Source: Bacteroidia bacterium
Lineage (GTDB): Bacteria > Bacteroidota > Bacteroidia > Bacteroidales > BM520
NCBI GenBank assembly: GCA_009930445.1
Contig: RZYD01000039.1
Coordinates: forward strand, 1-13,652
DNA: 13,652 bases
Direction of reading: 5' to 3'
Positions 1 through 7,140 of the stretch are shown piece after piece (the stretch's first letter is position 1; the number at the start of each line of letters is the position of its first letter). Made by a program: the position numbers and the translations under genes. The notes beneath the pieces were generated by a model that made no database searches, was not told the origin of the DNA, and saw nothing but the letters and a program-made list of their open reading frames with translations.

Positions 1-2726
1 GTGAAATGGGTTTCTGAAAGCGATAAACCACGTTCTGCTTCCAGTGAAAAGGCTATGTACGAAGTAAAACCTTCGGGAGTGGTTGCGTCTACCATTACTT
101 CAAAAACCAATTCAACCGATTCACCAGCCTCCAGCTGCTCTATTTCCAGGGTCGGATGGGTGCATTGAACGTATATATCCCGGGGATTTACTGTGGCCTG
201 CAGGTTGTTAATCACTGTATTTCCCGTATTTATTAGGGTATAGCGCAGGATTGCATTCTCGCCTGGATCAATCCGGCCATTGGGGTCTGCATTTACTTCA
301 AGGGCTTCAAATTTAGTAATTACTGGTTTGGCCCATCCAATGGGCATAATAAAACTGCTGTTCCACCCTTTGGCCTGGGCAGTGGTTACGTTTACTACTA
401 TGGCACCTGAAGTAATCTCTGGCGATATTTCAGCAGAGGCGGCGTGTGCCAAGGTGATGGTTTCACCAGGAGCCAGCATGCCCGTTGAACTATTGTTTCC
501 GGTAAATTCAATGCCTTCAGCCGCTGTCGACAGCGTAAAAGTGGCATCACTAACCGGCTGGTCGCCAGTGTTCATAAAGGTAAGGGTAAAATCAACGTTT
601 TCACCGTATTCTCCCAGCCCATTTCCATTCCCATCGCTGTCATCAATTTCGGCCTGCGTACATATTATAACCGGTGTATTTTCAGTGACCTCCAAGGTGT
701 GGATGGCTCTAAGACGATTATGTGCAATAATGGAAAAATCATAAACACTACCGTTGACTGCTGCTGTTGGAAGCTGGATTGTAGCACTCCCTGTTTCATC
801 CGTAAAACACCGGTATATCAATTCTCCTTCCTGCAAAACAGCAATCCGGGCATTGGGCGCATTGCTCCCAAATGATATTTCTGTCGTTCCGGCAATAATT
901 GTCCCCGGTAAAGTAAACAGAATGGGTTCAGGAGTTCCGGTGAGAATATCCAGTGAAGGATCACCAAAAAGATTGAGTTCATAAGCTGTCCATCGGAAAT
1001 ACTCATCGGCGAGCCACGAGGTTTCGGCTTCTTTGGAAAAAGCATTGGCCCAGCCGATTTCTGTAATATTTTCACCAAAAAGTGCATGAAAAAAATAGCG
1101 ATTGTAAAACTGCGACGATGCATTGGTGTTGGCTGGCATATACCACCCGTAACGGGAGTTCGCAATAGCGGCAACCTCTGCAGTCTCCATGCTCGTGATT
1201 AGTTCAGCAAAACAATCACCACTGTACCCTCCACCGGTCCCCCGGTTATCAAACGAACCATTATAGCATCCCTGTGAGTAGCCGATCACATATCCTCTTG
1301 CTATTCCATCGTTTCGGAAAAGTGCAGTAGTCAGCGCCTGGTTGTCCATCTTCATGTTGTAGTTTACATTGGAATGGCCTAAATGGCTGATCAGATTGAG
1401 GCCATTGGTGTTAAAATGATCACGGATTGATTTTGGATTCCAGGTGCCATCACGGTCGTATAAGGTAGAAACCTCCATATTATCTGTGATCCCAGCGGTT
1501 GTAAATCCATGATTTGAAGTACCAGACCAAATTTCATCCATATAGGTACCCCCCCAGGTTAACGGGTTGTTGTTCAGGTTTTCCCCAACGAGAAGCACTT
1601 TATTTCCATCGCTTATCACGGGTTCGTTCTGGTACATAATATTTTTATGTACTACATGGGCAATATCCTGGGGTGAATCGACGCAAAACCGGCCAATGGC
1701 CACTTCTGCATATAAATCTCCTTCTCCCACCTGGCCCCAGATGCCATTACCATTCTCATCCCAGTTCCCGTCAAGGTTTGCGTAGTACATATCGGCAGGA
1801 ATATCATAGTCGTCGAGCGCCTTTAGTCCGCGATGCGGAATATTATTCACCGAGAGATTGGCAGGGTCGGCATCTCCCACAAGAAGCACGTACTCGATAC
1901 CGTAGTTTTCGTAATAGTCGCGGATACAGTTACGTATTTGCTCCTGATTGTCAAGCCCTTCGTATTGTGAATAAATCTCTTCCGTTGCTTTACTTTCAAC
2001 AAAAAAACCGACTGACGTTTTAAAGCCAATAAAATCGCTAAGCAACGCCAGGTATTCTTCTGAGCCAATAATCAACAGATCGGCGATGGTGCCTTTAGCA
2101 GGTATTTTATAGGTATAGGTGGAAAGCATCGAAGGGTCTTCGATCAGTTTTTTGAGCCGTTTTTGAACGGAAACAGTATTTCGGGCAGGGCATACCGGGC
2201 TCTTCGGTTCGGTGGTAGTATACGACAAGGTGATCGATGAAATGTAGCGGATTTGTTTTTTTGCCGGGAAAAATTCTACCGGACAGGCCGAAAAGGTAAC
2301 AATCCCATGACCAGATAAAAAATGGGTTCCATGATTGTGCACCGGGCTTTCCGGCCATTGACTTTCGCTGGTATATATTTCGCTGTTAAGCGCTGGATAA
2401 GAATTTTCAGGGTTGGGGGTTGAAATTGGAATGGGTTGCTGTGCAGGGCGCAGTATTCCTTGTGTTTCTTCTTTATAATATTGAATATCAATGATTTCAA
2501 AATTATTGATGGTGGAATTCTGTGGCAACAAAATCCGCTGTTCTTTCCTGGGGAGCTCAGGATCGCCGGGGCTTCCTCCATTCAAACAATCCGGATAACT
2601 TACGGTGATATAATCGCCTTGTTGCGAAACCGTGGGCTTATTAAAGTGAAAAGTCAACGTTTGACTCATGGCAAAAAAGCCCGTGCAAAGCATCAGGACG
2701 AGTGTGGCAAATACATGTTTTTTCAT
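1..2726 (-). CDS. Secreted gingipain-like C25 cysteine protease (C-terminus off the left edge)
   Basis: Reading the minus strand from the ATG at 2726 gives an uninterrupted frame of 908 codons that leaves the window without a stop. Residues 1 to about 22 form a signal peptide (MKKHVFATLVLML, then a small-residue stretch). A propeptide-like region follows, with a GDPELPRKE segment and a basic QKRLKK stretch near 187-193. The C25 catalytic domain spans about 215-590. Its likely catalytic His is H451 in HLGHSN and its likely nucleophile is C487 in SQGCYNGSFDN; the domain closes with LNLFGDPSLDI. That His/Cys position resembles pre-pro gingipains. After it come an Ig-like segment (about 595-680) and two related beta-sandwich repeats (about 690-900), the second beginning DPNGRIDPGENA. 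Such proteins in Bacteroidetes are usually exported by Sec and then the type IX secretion system, anchored by a C-terminal sorting domain; that end is not visible, so the route is inferred. The sortase PorU is a less likely alternative. Confidence 0.9.
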   Translation of the reverse strand, partial: MKKHVFATLVLMLCTGFFAMSQTLTFHFNKPTVSQQGDYITVSYPDCLNGGSPGDPELPRKEQRILLPQNSTINNFEIIDIQYYKEETQGILRPAQQPIPISTPNPENSYPALNSEIYTSESQWPESPVHNHGTHFLSGHGIVTFSACPVEFFPAKKQIRYISSITLSYTTTEPKSPVCPARNTVSVQKRLKKLIEDPSMLSTYTYKIPAKGTIADLLIIGSEEYLALLSDFIGFKTSVGFFVESKATEEIYSQYEGLDNQEQIRNCIRDYYENYGIEYVLLVGDADPANLSVNNIPHRGLKALDDYDIPADMYYANLDGNWDENGNGIWGQVGEGDLYAEVAIGRFCVDSPQDIAHVVHKNIMYQNEPVISDGNKVLLVGENLNNNPLTWGGTYMDEIWSGTSNHGFTTAGITDNMEVSTLYDRDGTWNPKSIRDHFNTNGLNLISHLGHSNVNYNMKMDNQALTTALFRNDGIARGYVIGYSQGCYNGSFDNRGTGGGYSGDCFAELITSMETAEVAAIANSRYGWYMPANTNASSQFYNRYFFHALFGENITEIGWANAFSKEAETSWLADEYFRWTAYELNLFGDPSLDILTGTPEPILFTLPGTIIAGTTEISFGSNAPNARIAVLQEGELIYRCFTDETGSATIQLPTAAVNGSVYDFSIIAHNRLRAIHTLEVTENTPVIICTQAEIDDSDGNGNGLGEYGENVDFTLTFMNTGDQPVSDATFTLSTAAEGIEFTGNNSSTGMLAPGETITLAHAASAEISPEITSGAIVVNVTTAQAKGWNSSFIMPIGWAKPVITKFEALEVNADPNGRIDPGENAILRYTLINTGNTVINNLQATVNPRDIYVQCTHPTLEIEQLEAGESVELVFEVMVDATTPEGFTSYIAFSLEAERGLSLSETHF

Positions 2727-2797
2727 GGAATCGAATTAAAAAGTATTTTTTTTCTGGTCATTAAGACACTGTTTTGGAAATAAATGTTCCTTGCGTC

Positions 2798-2829
2798 GCA
2801 AAAGTAATTATTTTTGTCAGCCTTCCAAA
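2798..2829 (-). promoter_or_regulatory. Bacteroidetes-type promoter for the C25 protease gene
   Basis: On the minus strand, TTTG (2829-2826) is followed after 19 bases by TACTTTTGC (2806-2798). This matches the Bacteroidetes primary-sigma pattern TTTG-N19-21-TANNTTTG. The predicted transcription start is near 2795, giving a leader of roughly 68 bases before the ATG at 2726. Confidence 0.7.
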
Positions 2830-2900
2830 TACGCTATTCTTCAAAATATTGCGCGTAGAAGGTTATAAACATAGGGATGTTAATTATTTTTTAGTAATTC

Positions 2901-2932
2901 TTTGTTATTTAATCATAAACCCCTAATTTTGC
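2901..2932 (+). promoter_or_regulatory. Bacteroidetes-type promoter for rpmE
   Basis: TTTG (2901-2904), a 19-base spacer, then TAATTTTGC (2924-2932) is an exact match to TTTG-N19-21-TANNTTTG. The predicted start is near 2935, leaving a leader of about 46 A-rich bases before the ATG at 2981. No Shine-Dalgarno sequence is seen, as is common in this phylum. Confidence 0.75.
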
Positions 2933-2980
2933 ACCCCTGATTTAGACAAACAAAAGAATTGTAACATAAAGCGTAAAACA

Positions 2981-3247
2981 ATGCGAGAAGGAATTCACCC
3001 CAAAGACTACCGCTTAGTGGTTTTTAAAGATATGTCGAATGAGTATTCATTCGTATGCCGCTCAACTGTGCAGACTAAAGAGACAATTACCTGGGAAGAC
3101 GGGAAGGAATATCCTTTAGTGAAACTGGAGATTTCTCATACTTCTCACCCTTTCTTTACCGGTAAGATGAAACTTGTGGATACCGCAGGTCGTGTGGATA
3201 AATTTATGAACAAATATAAAAAGCATTACAGCGACCGCACTGAATAG
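2981..3247 (+). CDS. rpmE: 50S ribosomal protein L31, type B
   Basis: This 88-residue protein is a component of the large ribosomal subunit. It begins MREGIHPKDYRLVVFKDMS and ends in the family signature HPFFTGKMKLVDTAGRVDKF followed by a basic tail. It is type B: the four zinc-binding cysteines of type A L31 are absent and only one Cys (near residue 27) is present. In bacteria that carry both types, the zinc-free form allows ribosome assembly under zinc limitation; where it is the only L31, as is usual in Bacteroidetes, it is simply the housekeeping copy. Length is normal and there is no competing upstream start. It has its own promoter and is followed by a strong terminator, so it is probably transcribed alone. 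Confidence 0.97.
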   Translation: MREGIHPKDYRLVVFKDMSNEYSFVCRSTVQTKETITWEDGKEYPLVKLEISHTSHPFFTGKMKLVDTAGRVDKFMNKYKKHYSDRTE

Positions 3248-3271
3248 TGCGTTCTCCGATCGTTATGATTT

Positions 3272-3312
3272 AAAAGGCTGTCTTATTTTTAATAAGGTGG
3301 CCTTTTGTTTTT
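3272..3312 (+). terminator. Rho-independent terminator of rpmE
   Basis: AAAAGGC (3272-3278) pairs with GCCTTTT (3300-3306), and CTTATT (3282-3287) pairs with AATAAG (3291-3296) around a TTT loop. The three bases between the two helices on each side can form G-U pairs, giving a nearly continuous 16-base-pair stem. A T-rich tract runs to 3312. It lies 24 bases past the rpmE stop. Confidence 0.85.
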
Positions 3313-3352
3313 GCTCGCCGCGTACTTCTGGCCTTTTCCCTCTGGCTTTTTA

Positions 3353-3360
3353 TATTTTTG
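3353..3360 (+). promoter_or_regulatory. Candidate -7 promoter box for the GlmU-like gene
   Basis: TATTTTTG (3353-3360) fits TANNTTTG and would start transcription near 3364, about 22 bases before the ATG at 3386. No exact TTTG lies 19-21 bases upstream; the nearest resemblance is TTCTG ending at 3330. The box supports ATG 3386 over any start in the upstream terminator. Confidence 0.5.
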
Positions 3361-3385
3361 TATTTTTACGGCAAAGAATAACACT

Positions 3386-4579
3386 ATGAACCTAATCCTT
3401 TTTGATGATCATCGTGTAGATGATTTATTGCCGCTCACTTTCTACCGACCAGCGGCTATGCTCCTTACCGGGATTCTTACTACCGCCCGCCGCTGGGAAA
3501 TTCTTACTGGATTACAGGCAAAGTATAGCACCCGTGCCTATCTTCAACCTAAATATCCTTTCCAATCCTCCGACGATAACTTATTGATTAACGGTCGGTT
3601 AGTTGCCAATGAAGCCATGGTAAGTCGAATTAATCACCTGGCTCCCGGAGAGGCTCTGCGTACCCATGAAACCCTTTTGGCTGCAAGGACAACCGCTGTC
3701 GTTGGTGCTATTAACGATCTGTTGACCGAACAAATGGAAAAAGCTACGGAGATTTCTGATGAAAGCACTACGCTGATCCAAAATCCCTGGGATCTCTTTA
3801 CCGGTAACGATAAGGCCATAGCGTTTGATTTTAATATGCTGACAAAAGGAAGAAAAAGCTATCCAATCAGCACAACCAATACGGTGATTGGCCCGTATCC
3901 TGTGTTCCTTGAAAAAGGGGTAAAAATGGAGTGCGCCATACTGAATACCTTTAACGGTCCGGTGTATCTTGCCGAAAATTCTGAAGTTATGGAAGGTTCC
4001 GTAATCCGTGGCCCTTTTGCACTGGGTGAAGGTTCGGTGGTTAAAATGTTGGCAAAAATTTATGGCCCGGTCAATACTGGCCCGTATTGCAAAATCGGCG
4101 GTGAAATAAATAATTGCGTCTTCTTGGGCTATTGTAATAAAGCGCACGACGGTTTTTTGGGCCAGGCGGTGATCGGTGAATGGTGTAATTTGGGTGCCGA
4201 TACGAATAATTCGAACCTCAAAAATACTTATGAACCCGTAAAAATGTGGAGTTATACCCAACAGCGATTTGTAAAAACCGGGCTCCGGTTTTGTGGCCTG
4301 ATTATGGGCGATCATTCCAAATGCGGAATTAATACTATGTTTAATACCGGAACGGTTGTGGGCGTAAACTGTAATGTCTTTGGTGCCGGGTACCAGCGAA
4401 ATCTGATCCCGTCCTTCTCCTGGGGAGGAGGTCACCATCCTTTTTCGCATTTTAACCTCGAAAAATCATTTATCGTTGCAGACACCGTATTTAAACGCCG
4501 TAACTTGCTTTTCTCGGAAACCGATAAAAGTATCATGAATGCAATATATTTATGGTGTAAAGAAAAAGCAAATTACTAG
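3386..4579 (+). CDS. GlmU-like putative sugar nucleotidyltransferase with left-handed beta-helix domain
   Basis: This 397-residue protein matches the Bacteroidetes GlmU-related family, thought to act in UDP-N-acetylglucosamine or related sugar-nucleotide synthesis in the cytoplasm. The N-terminus (LILFDDHRVDDLLPLTFYRP, residues 3-22) is the family signature and replaces the usual GlmU loop LAAGxGTRM. A conserved NPWDLF lies near 132. From about 170 to 335, hexapeptide-type repeats rich in Gly, Val, Ile and Asn form a left-handed beta-helix, as in acyltransferases (for example GPVYLAENSEVMEGSVIRG and a later NTGTVVGVNCNVFG). The open frame extends back to a start at 3305, but that would lie inside the rpmE terminator and upstream of the promoter box, so ATG 3386 is chosen. 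The exact substrate cannot be read from the sequence. Confidence 0.88.
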   Translation: MNLILFDDHRVDDLLPLTFYRPAAMLLTGILTTARRWEILTGLQAKYSTRAYLQPKYPFQSSDDNLLINGRLVANEAMVSRINHLAPGEALRTHETLLAARTTAVVGAINDLLTEQMEKATEISDESTTLIQNPWDLFTGNDKAIAFDFNMLTKGRKSYPISTTNTVIGPYPVFLEKGVKMECAILNTFNGPVYLAENSEVMEGSVIRGPFALGEGSVVKMLAKIYGPVNTGPYCKIGGEINNCVFLGYCNKAHDGFLGQAVIGEWCNLGADTNNSNLKNTYEPVKMWSYTQQRFVKTGLRFCGLIMGDHSKCGINTMFNTGTVVGVNCNVFGAGYQRNLIPSFSWGGGHHPFSHFNLEKSFIVADTVFKRRNLLFSETDKSIMNAIYLWCKEKANY

Positions 4580-4584
4580 CTTTG
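4577..4584 (+). promoter_or_regulatory. Candidate -7 promoter box for lon
   Basis: TAGCTTTG (4577-4584) fits TANNTTTG and overlaps the TAG stop of the preceding gene. It would start transcription near 4588 and give lon a leader of about 56 bases. No exact upstream TTTG is present at the right spacing, so read-through from the GlmU-like gene is also possible. Confidence 0.35.
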
Positions 4585-4598
4585 GCATGTATTTTGAC

Positions 4599-4616
4599 AA
4601 ACCCGGCTTCGGGTTT
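4599..4616 (+). other. Hairpin in the lon leader
   Basis: AAACCCG (4599-4605) and CGGGTTT (4610-4616) form a perfect 7-base-pair stem around a GCTT loop, between the GlmU-like stop and the lon ATG. No T-tract follows, so it is not a normal terminator. It could stabilise the mRNA, weaken read-through, or be incidental. Confidence 0.45.
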
Positions 4617-4643
4617 CGGAATTAACGAATTGACAGACTTTTT

Positions 4644-7070
4644 ATGAAAAATAACGACCTAGATTTTTATCAGTTTTTATCTGAAGAAAATAATGAAGAA
4701 AAAGACCAGGAAGTAATTCCTTTACTTACCTTGGAAGATGAAGAGAGTACCCCGCTGGAAAATGTTCCCGACGAACTCCCCATTCTGCCCTTACGGAATA
4801 CTGTGCTTTTCCCGGGTGTGGTGATTCCGATTACCGTAGGCCGCGATAAATCAATCAAACTGATTAAAGAGGCCAATGAGTCTCGCGATCGCCATATTGG
4901 TGTAGTGGCCCAGAAAGATCTCAATATCGAAAATCCTACTTTTTCTGACCTCAACAGAATTGGTACTGTAGCCCGAATACTGAAGATTTTGACCATGCCT
5001 GACGGCAGTCAGACTGCAATAATTCAGGGACGTACGCGCATGATGCTCAGGGATGTAATCAGAGAAGAACCCTATATTTCTGCACATGTGGTGCCTTTCG
5101 GCCCGGCCAAGGAATCTTCTCAAAATGATAGCTTTGTGGCTACGATCTCTATGATAAAAGATATGGCCATTCAAGTGATTCAAAAGGCACCTAATGTGCC
5201 CAATGAAACCGCTTTTGCAATAAAAAATATCGACAGCCCTTCGTTTATCGTAAATTTTATTGCCTCAAACCTTGATATTCCGGTTCAGAAAAAACAAGAA
5301 CTCCTCGAAGTTATGGACCTGGGTGAAAGGGCTGAAGCCGTTATGGGATTGCTTAGCAAAGAACTTCAAGCGCTGGAAATTAAAAATCAAATCCAAAACA
5401 AGGTTAAAACTGATCTTGATAAACAACAACGCGATTTTATTCTCAATCAACAATTGCGCACCATCCAGGAAGAGCTGGGCGAACTGCCATCCTTGCAGGA
5501 TGTGGAGGAATTACGTGAAAAAGCCAAACAAAAAAAATGGTCAAAGGAGGTGAAAGATGTATTTGAAAAAGAATTGCGAAAGCTGCAGCGAATGAATGCG
5601 GCAGCTGTGGAATATTCAATTCAGAAAAATTACCTCGACGTACTTGTAGAACTCCCCTGGAATGAATTTACCTCTGAGGATTTTCAACTCGATGAAGCCC
5701 AGCGCATACTCGATGACGACCATTATGGCCTGGATAAAGTAAAAGAACGGATTATCGAATACCTTGCAGTGCTTAAGGTGAAAGGCGACATGAAATCTCC
5801 TATCCTCTGTCTGGTTGGCCCTCCCGGTGTTGGCAAAACTTCCCTCGGAAAATCTATTGCCAGAGCTATTGGCCGTAAGTATGTCAGAATGTCATTAGGG
5901 GGATTGCGTGATGAAGCCGAAATCCGTGGACACCGCAAAACTTATATTGGCGCTATGCCAGGCCGGATTGTGCAAAGCCTGAGGAAGGTAAAAGCCTCTA
6001 ATCCAGTGTTTGTACTCGACGAAGTAGATAAAATTTCTGGTGCTACGCTTAATGGTGACCCCTCAGCCGCACTTCTCGAAGTACTCGACCCCGAACAAAA
6101 TTACTCCTTTCATGATAATTTCCTGGAAGTAGAATACGACTTGTCGAAAATTATGTTCGTAGCTACTGCCAACAGCCTGGCCAATATTCATCCCGCTTTA
6201 CGCGATCGTATGGAAATTATTGATATCTCGGGTTATCTTATGGAGGAAAAAATTGAAATTGCCCGTCGTCATCTCATTCCCAAACAATTTTCCGAACATG
6301 GCATTACCCGAAAAGATTTATCGTTTTCGCGTGCTGTGCTTGAAAAAATAATTCAGGATTATACTCGTGAATCAGGCGTAAGGCTCCTCGATAAACAGAT
6401 TGCAAATGTGATTCGTAACCGTGTTAAGTTTTTGGCCTTTGGAAAGGAATATAATAAGCGCCTGAACATAAAAGACCTGGATGAAATTCTAGGAAAACCA
6501 AGGTTTCAAAGGGAAAAGTCGTTAAAGAAAAATGTTGTTGGCGTGGTTACCGGGTTGGCATGGACTTCCGCAGGAGGTGAAATCCTCTTCGTCGAATCCA
6601 GCCTTTCGAAAGGGAAAGGTGAACTGACCATGACAGGAAACCTGGGTGAGGTAATGCGCGAATCGGCAACACTGGCCTATCAATACCTGAAAGCACATGT
6701 AAAAGAGCTAGGAATAGAGGAAAATCAACTCAATGAATATAATGTGCATATTCACGTCCCGGAAGGCGCGACACCCAAAGATGGCCCTTCGGCAGGCCTT
6801 GCTATGTTTACTGCCTTGGCCTCCGCGTTTACCAGAAAGCCAGTGAAAAGCCATGTCGCCATGACCGGGGAAATTACACTCCGTGGACATGTGTTGCCCG
6901 TGGGGGGTATTAAAGAAAAGATTCTTGCAGCAAAACGCGCCGATATCACCGATATCATCCTTTCGGAAAACAATAAAAAAGATATCGGGGAAATTACTAA
7001 AGCCTACATCGAAGGCCTGAATTTTCATTATATCAATAAAATGATTGAACTAATGGAACTCGCGTTCTAG
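4644..7070 (+). CDS. lon: ATP-dependent protease Lon (endopeptidase La)
   Basis: This is an 808-residue cytoplasmic AAA+ serine protease that degrades misfolded and selected regulatory proteins. After an acidic extension of about 40 residues comes the LON substrate-binding domain (about 43-240, starting LPILPLRNTVLFPGVVIPI), then a helical coiled-coil region (about 245-345). The AAA+ module (about 350-590) has Walker A GPPGVGKT at 392-399 and Walker B VFVLDEVDKI. The S16 protease domain (about 605-805) has the catalytic Ser in PKDGPSAG (S716) and the catalytic Lys in GGIKEKIL (K759); the 43-residue spacing equals that of S679/K722 in E. coli Lon. All key residues are present and the length is normal for the phylum. 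The ATG follows a T-rich stretch with no Shine-Dalgarno. It is the third plus-strand gene and lies 64 bases after the GlmU-like gene. Confidence 0.98.
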   Translation: MKNNDLDFYQFLSEENNEEKDQEVIPLLTLEDEESTPLENVPDELPILPLRNTVLFPGVVIPITVGRDKSIKLIKEANESRDRHIGVVAQKDLNIENPTFSDLNRIGTVARILKILTMPDGSQTAIIQGRTRMMLRDVIREEPYISAHVVPFGPAKESSQNDSFVATISMIKDMAIQVIQKAPNVPNETAFAIKNIDSPSFIVNFIASNLDIPVQKKQELLEVMDLGERAEAVMGLLSKELQALEIKNQIQNKVKTDLDKQQRDFILNQQLRTIQEELGELPSLQDVEELREKAKQKKWSKEVKDVFEKELRKLQRMNAAAVEYSIQKNYLDVLVELPWNEFTSEDFQLDEAQRILDDDHYGLDKVKERIIEYLAVLKVKGDMKSPILCLVGPPGVGKTSLGKSIARAIGRKYVRMSLGGLRDEAEIRGHRKTYIGAMPGRIVQSLRKVKASNPVFVLDEVDKISGATLNGDPSAALLEVLDPEQNYSFHDNFLEVEYDLSKIMFVATANSLANIHPALRDRMEIIDISGYLMEEKIEIARRHLIPKQFSEHGITRKDLSFSRAVLEKIIQDYTRESGVRLLDKQIANVIRNRVKFLAFGKEYNKRLNIKDLDEILGKPRFQREKSLKKNVVGVVTGLAWTSAGGEILFVESSLSKGKGELTMTGNLGEVMRESATLAYQYLKAHVKELGIEENQLNEYNVHIHVPEGATPKDGPSAGLAMFTALASAFTRKPVKSHVAMTGEITLRGHVLPVGGIKEKILAAKRADITDIILSENNKKDIGEITKAYIEGLNFHYINKMIELMELAF

Positions 7071-7076
7071 CTTTTT
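7055..7076 (+). terminator. Weak possible terminator overlapping the lon stop codon
   Basis: GGAAC (7055-7059) can pair with GTTCT (7064-7068), including one G-U pair, around a TCGC loop, followed by TTTTT (7072-7076) in a pyrimidine-rich tract. The stem is only five base pairs and overlaps the stop codon, so termination here would be partial at best. Confidence 0.3.
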
Positions 7077-7108
7077 CTTCTCCTTCATTTTTTTCGCCGG
7101 ATTTATCT

Positions 7109-7116
7109 TATATTTG
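7109..7116 (+). promoter_or_regulatory. Candidate -7 promoter box for the S41-like gene
   Basis: TATATTTG (7109-7116) fits TANNTTTG exactly. The predicted start is near 7120, about 21 bases before ATG 7141. No clear TTTG is found at the -33 position. The TTG at 7114 lies within this box, which argues against using it as a start codon. Confidence 0.5.
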
Positions 7117-7140
7117 GCGTCACATTCCAAATTGTTGGCT

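Noticed and set aside
280..744. Plus-strand open frame of 154 codons
   Set aside because: It is antisense to the continuous C25 protease frame, which has clear domain motifs; its translation is low-complexity Ser/Val/Pro.
1..2726. Identification of the C25 protein as the sortase PorU
   Set aside because: The His/Cys pair lies near 451/487, as in pre-pro gingipains, whereas I recall the PorU catalytic residues lying much further along the chain. The repeats after the domain also fit a secreted substrate better. The missing C-terminus keeps this from being final.
3305..3385. Longer N-terminus for the GlmU-like protein
   Set aside because: The extra codons would lie in the rpmE terminator and the promoter box, and are not part of the family; the conserved start is at 3386.
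3599..4450. A 283-codon open frame on the minus strand opposite the GlmU-like gene
   Set aside because: It lies wholly inside a well-recognised gene, its translation resembles no family I know, and it has no promoter of its own. It is a codon-bias shadow.
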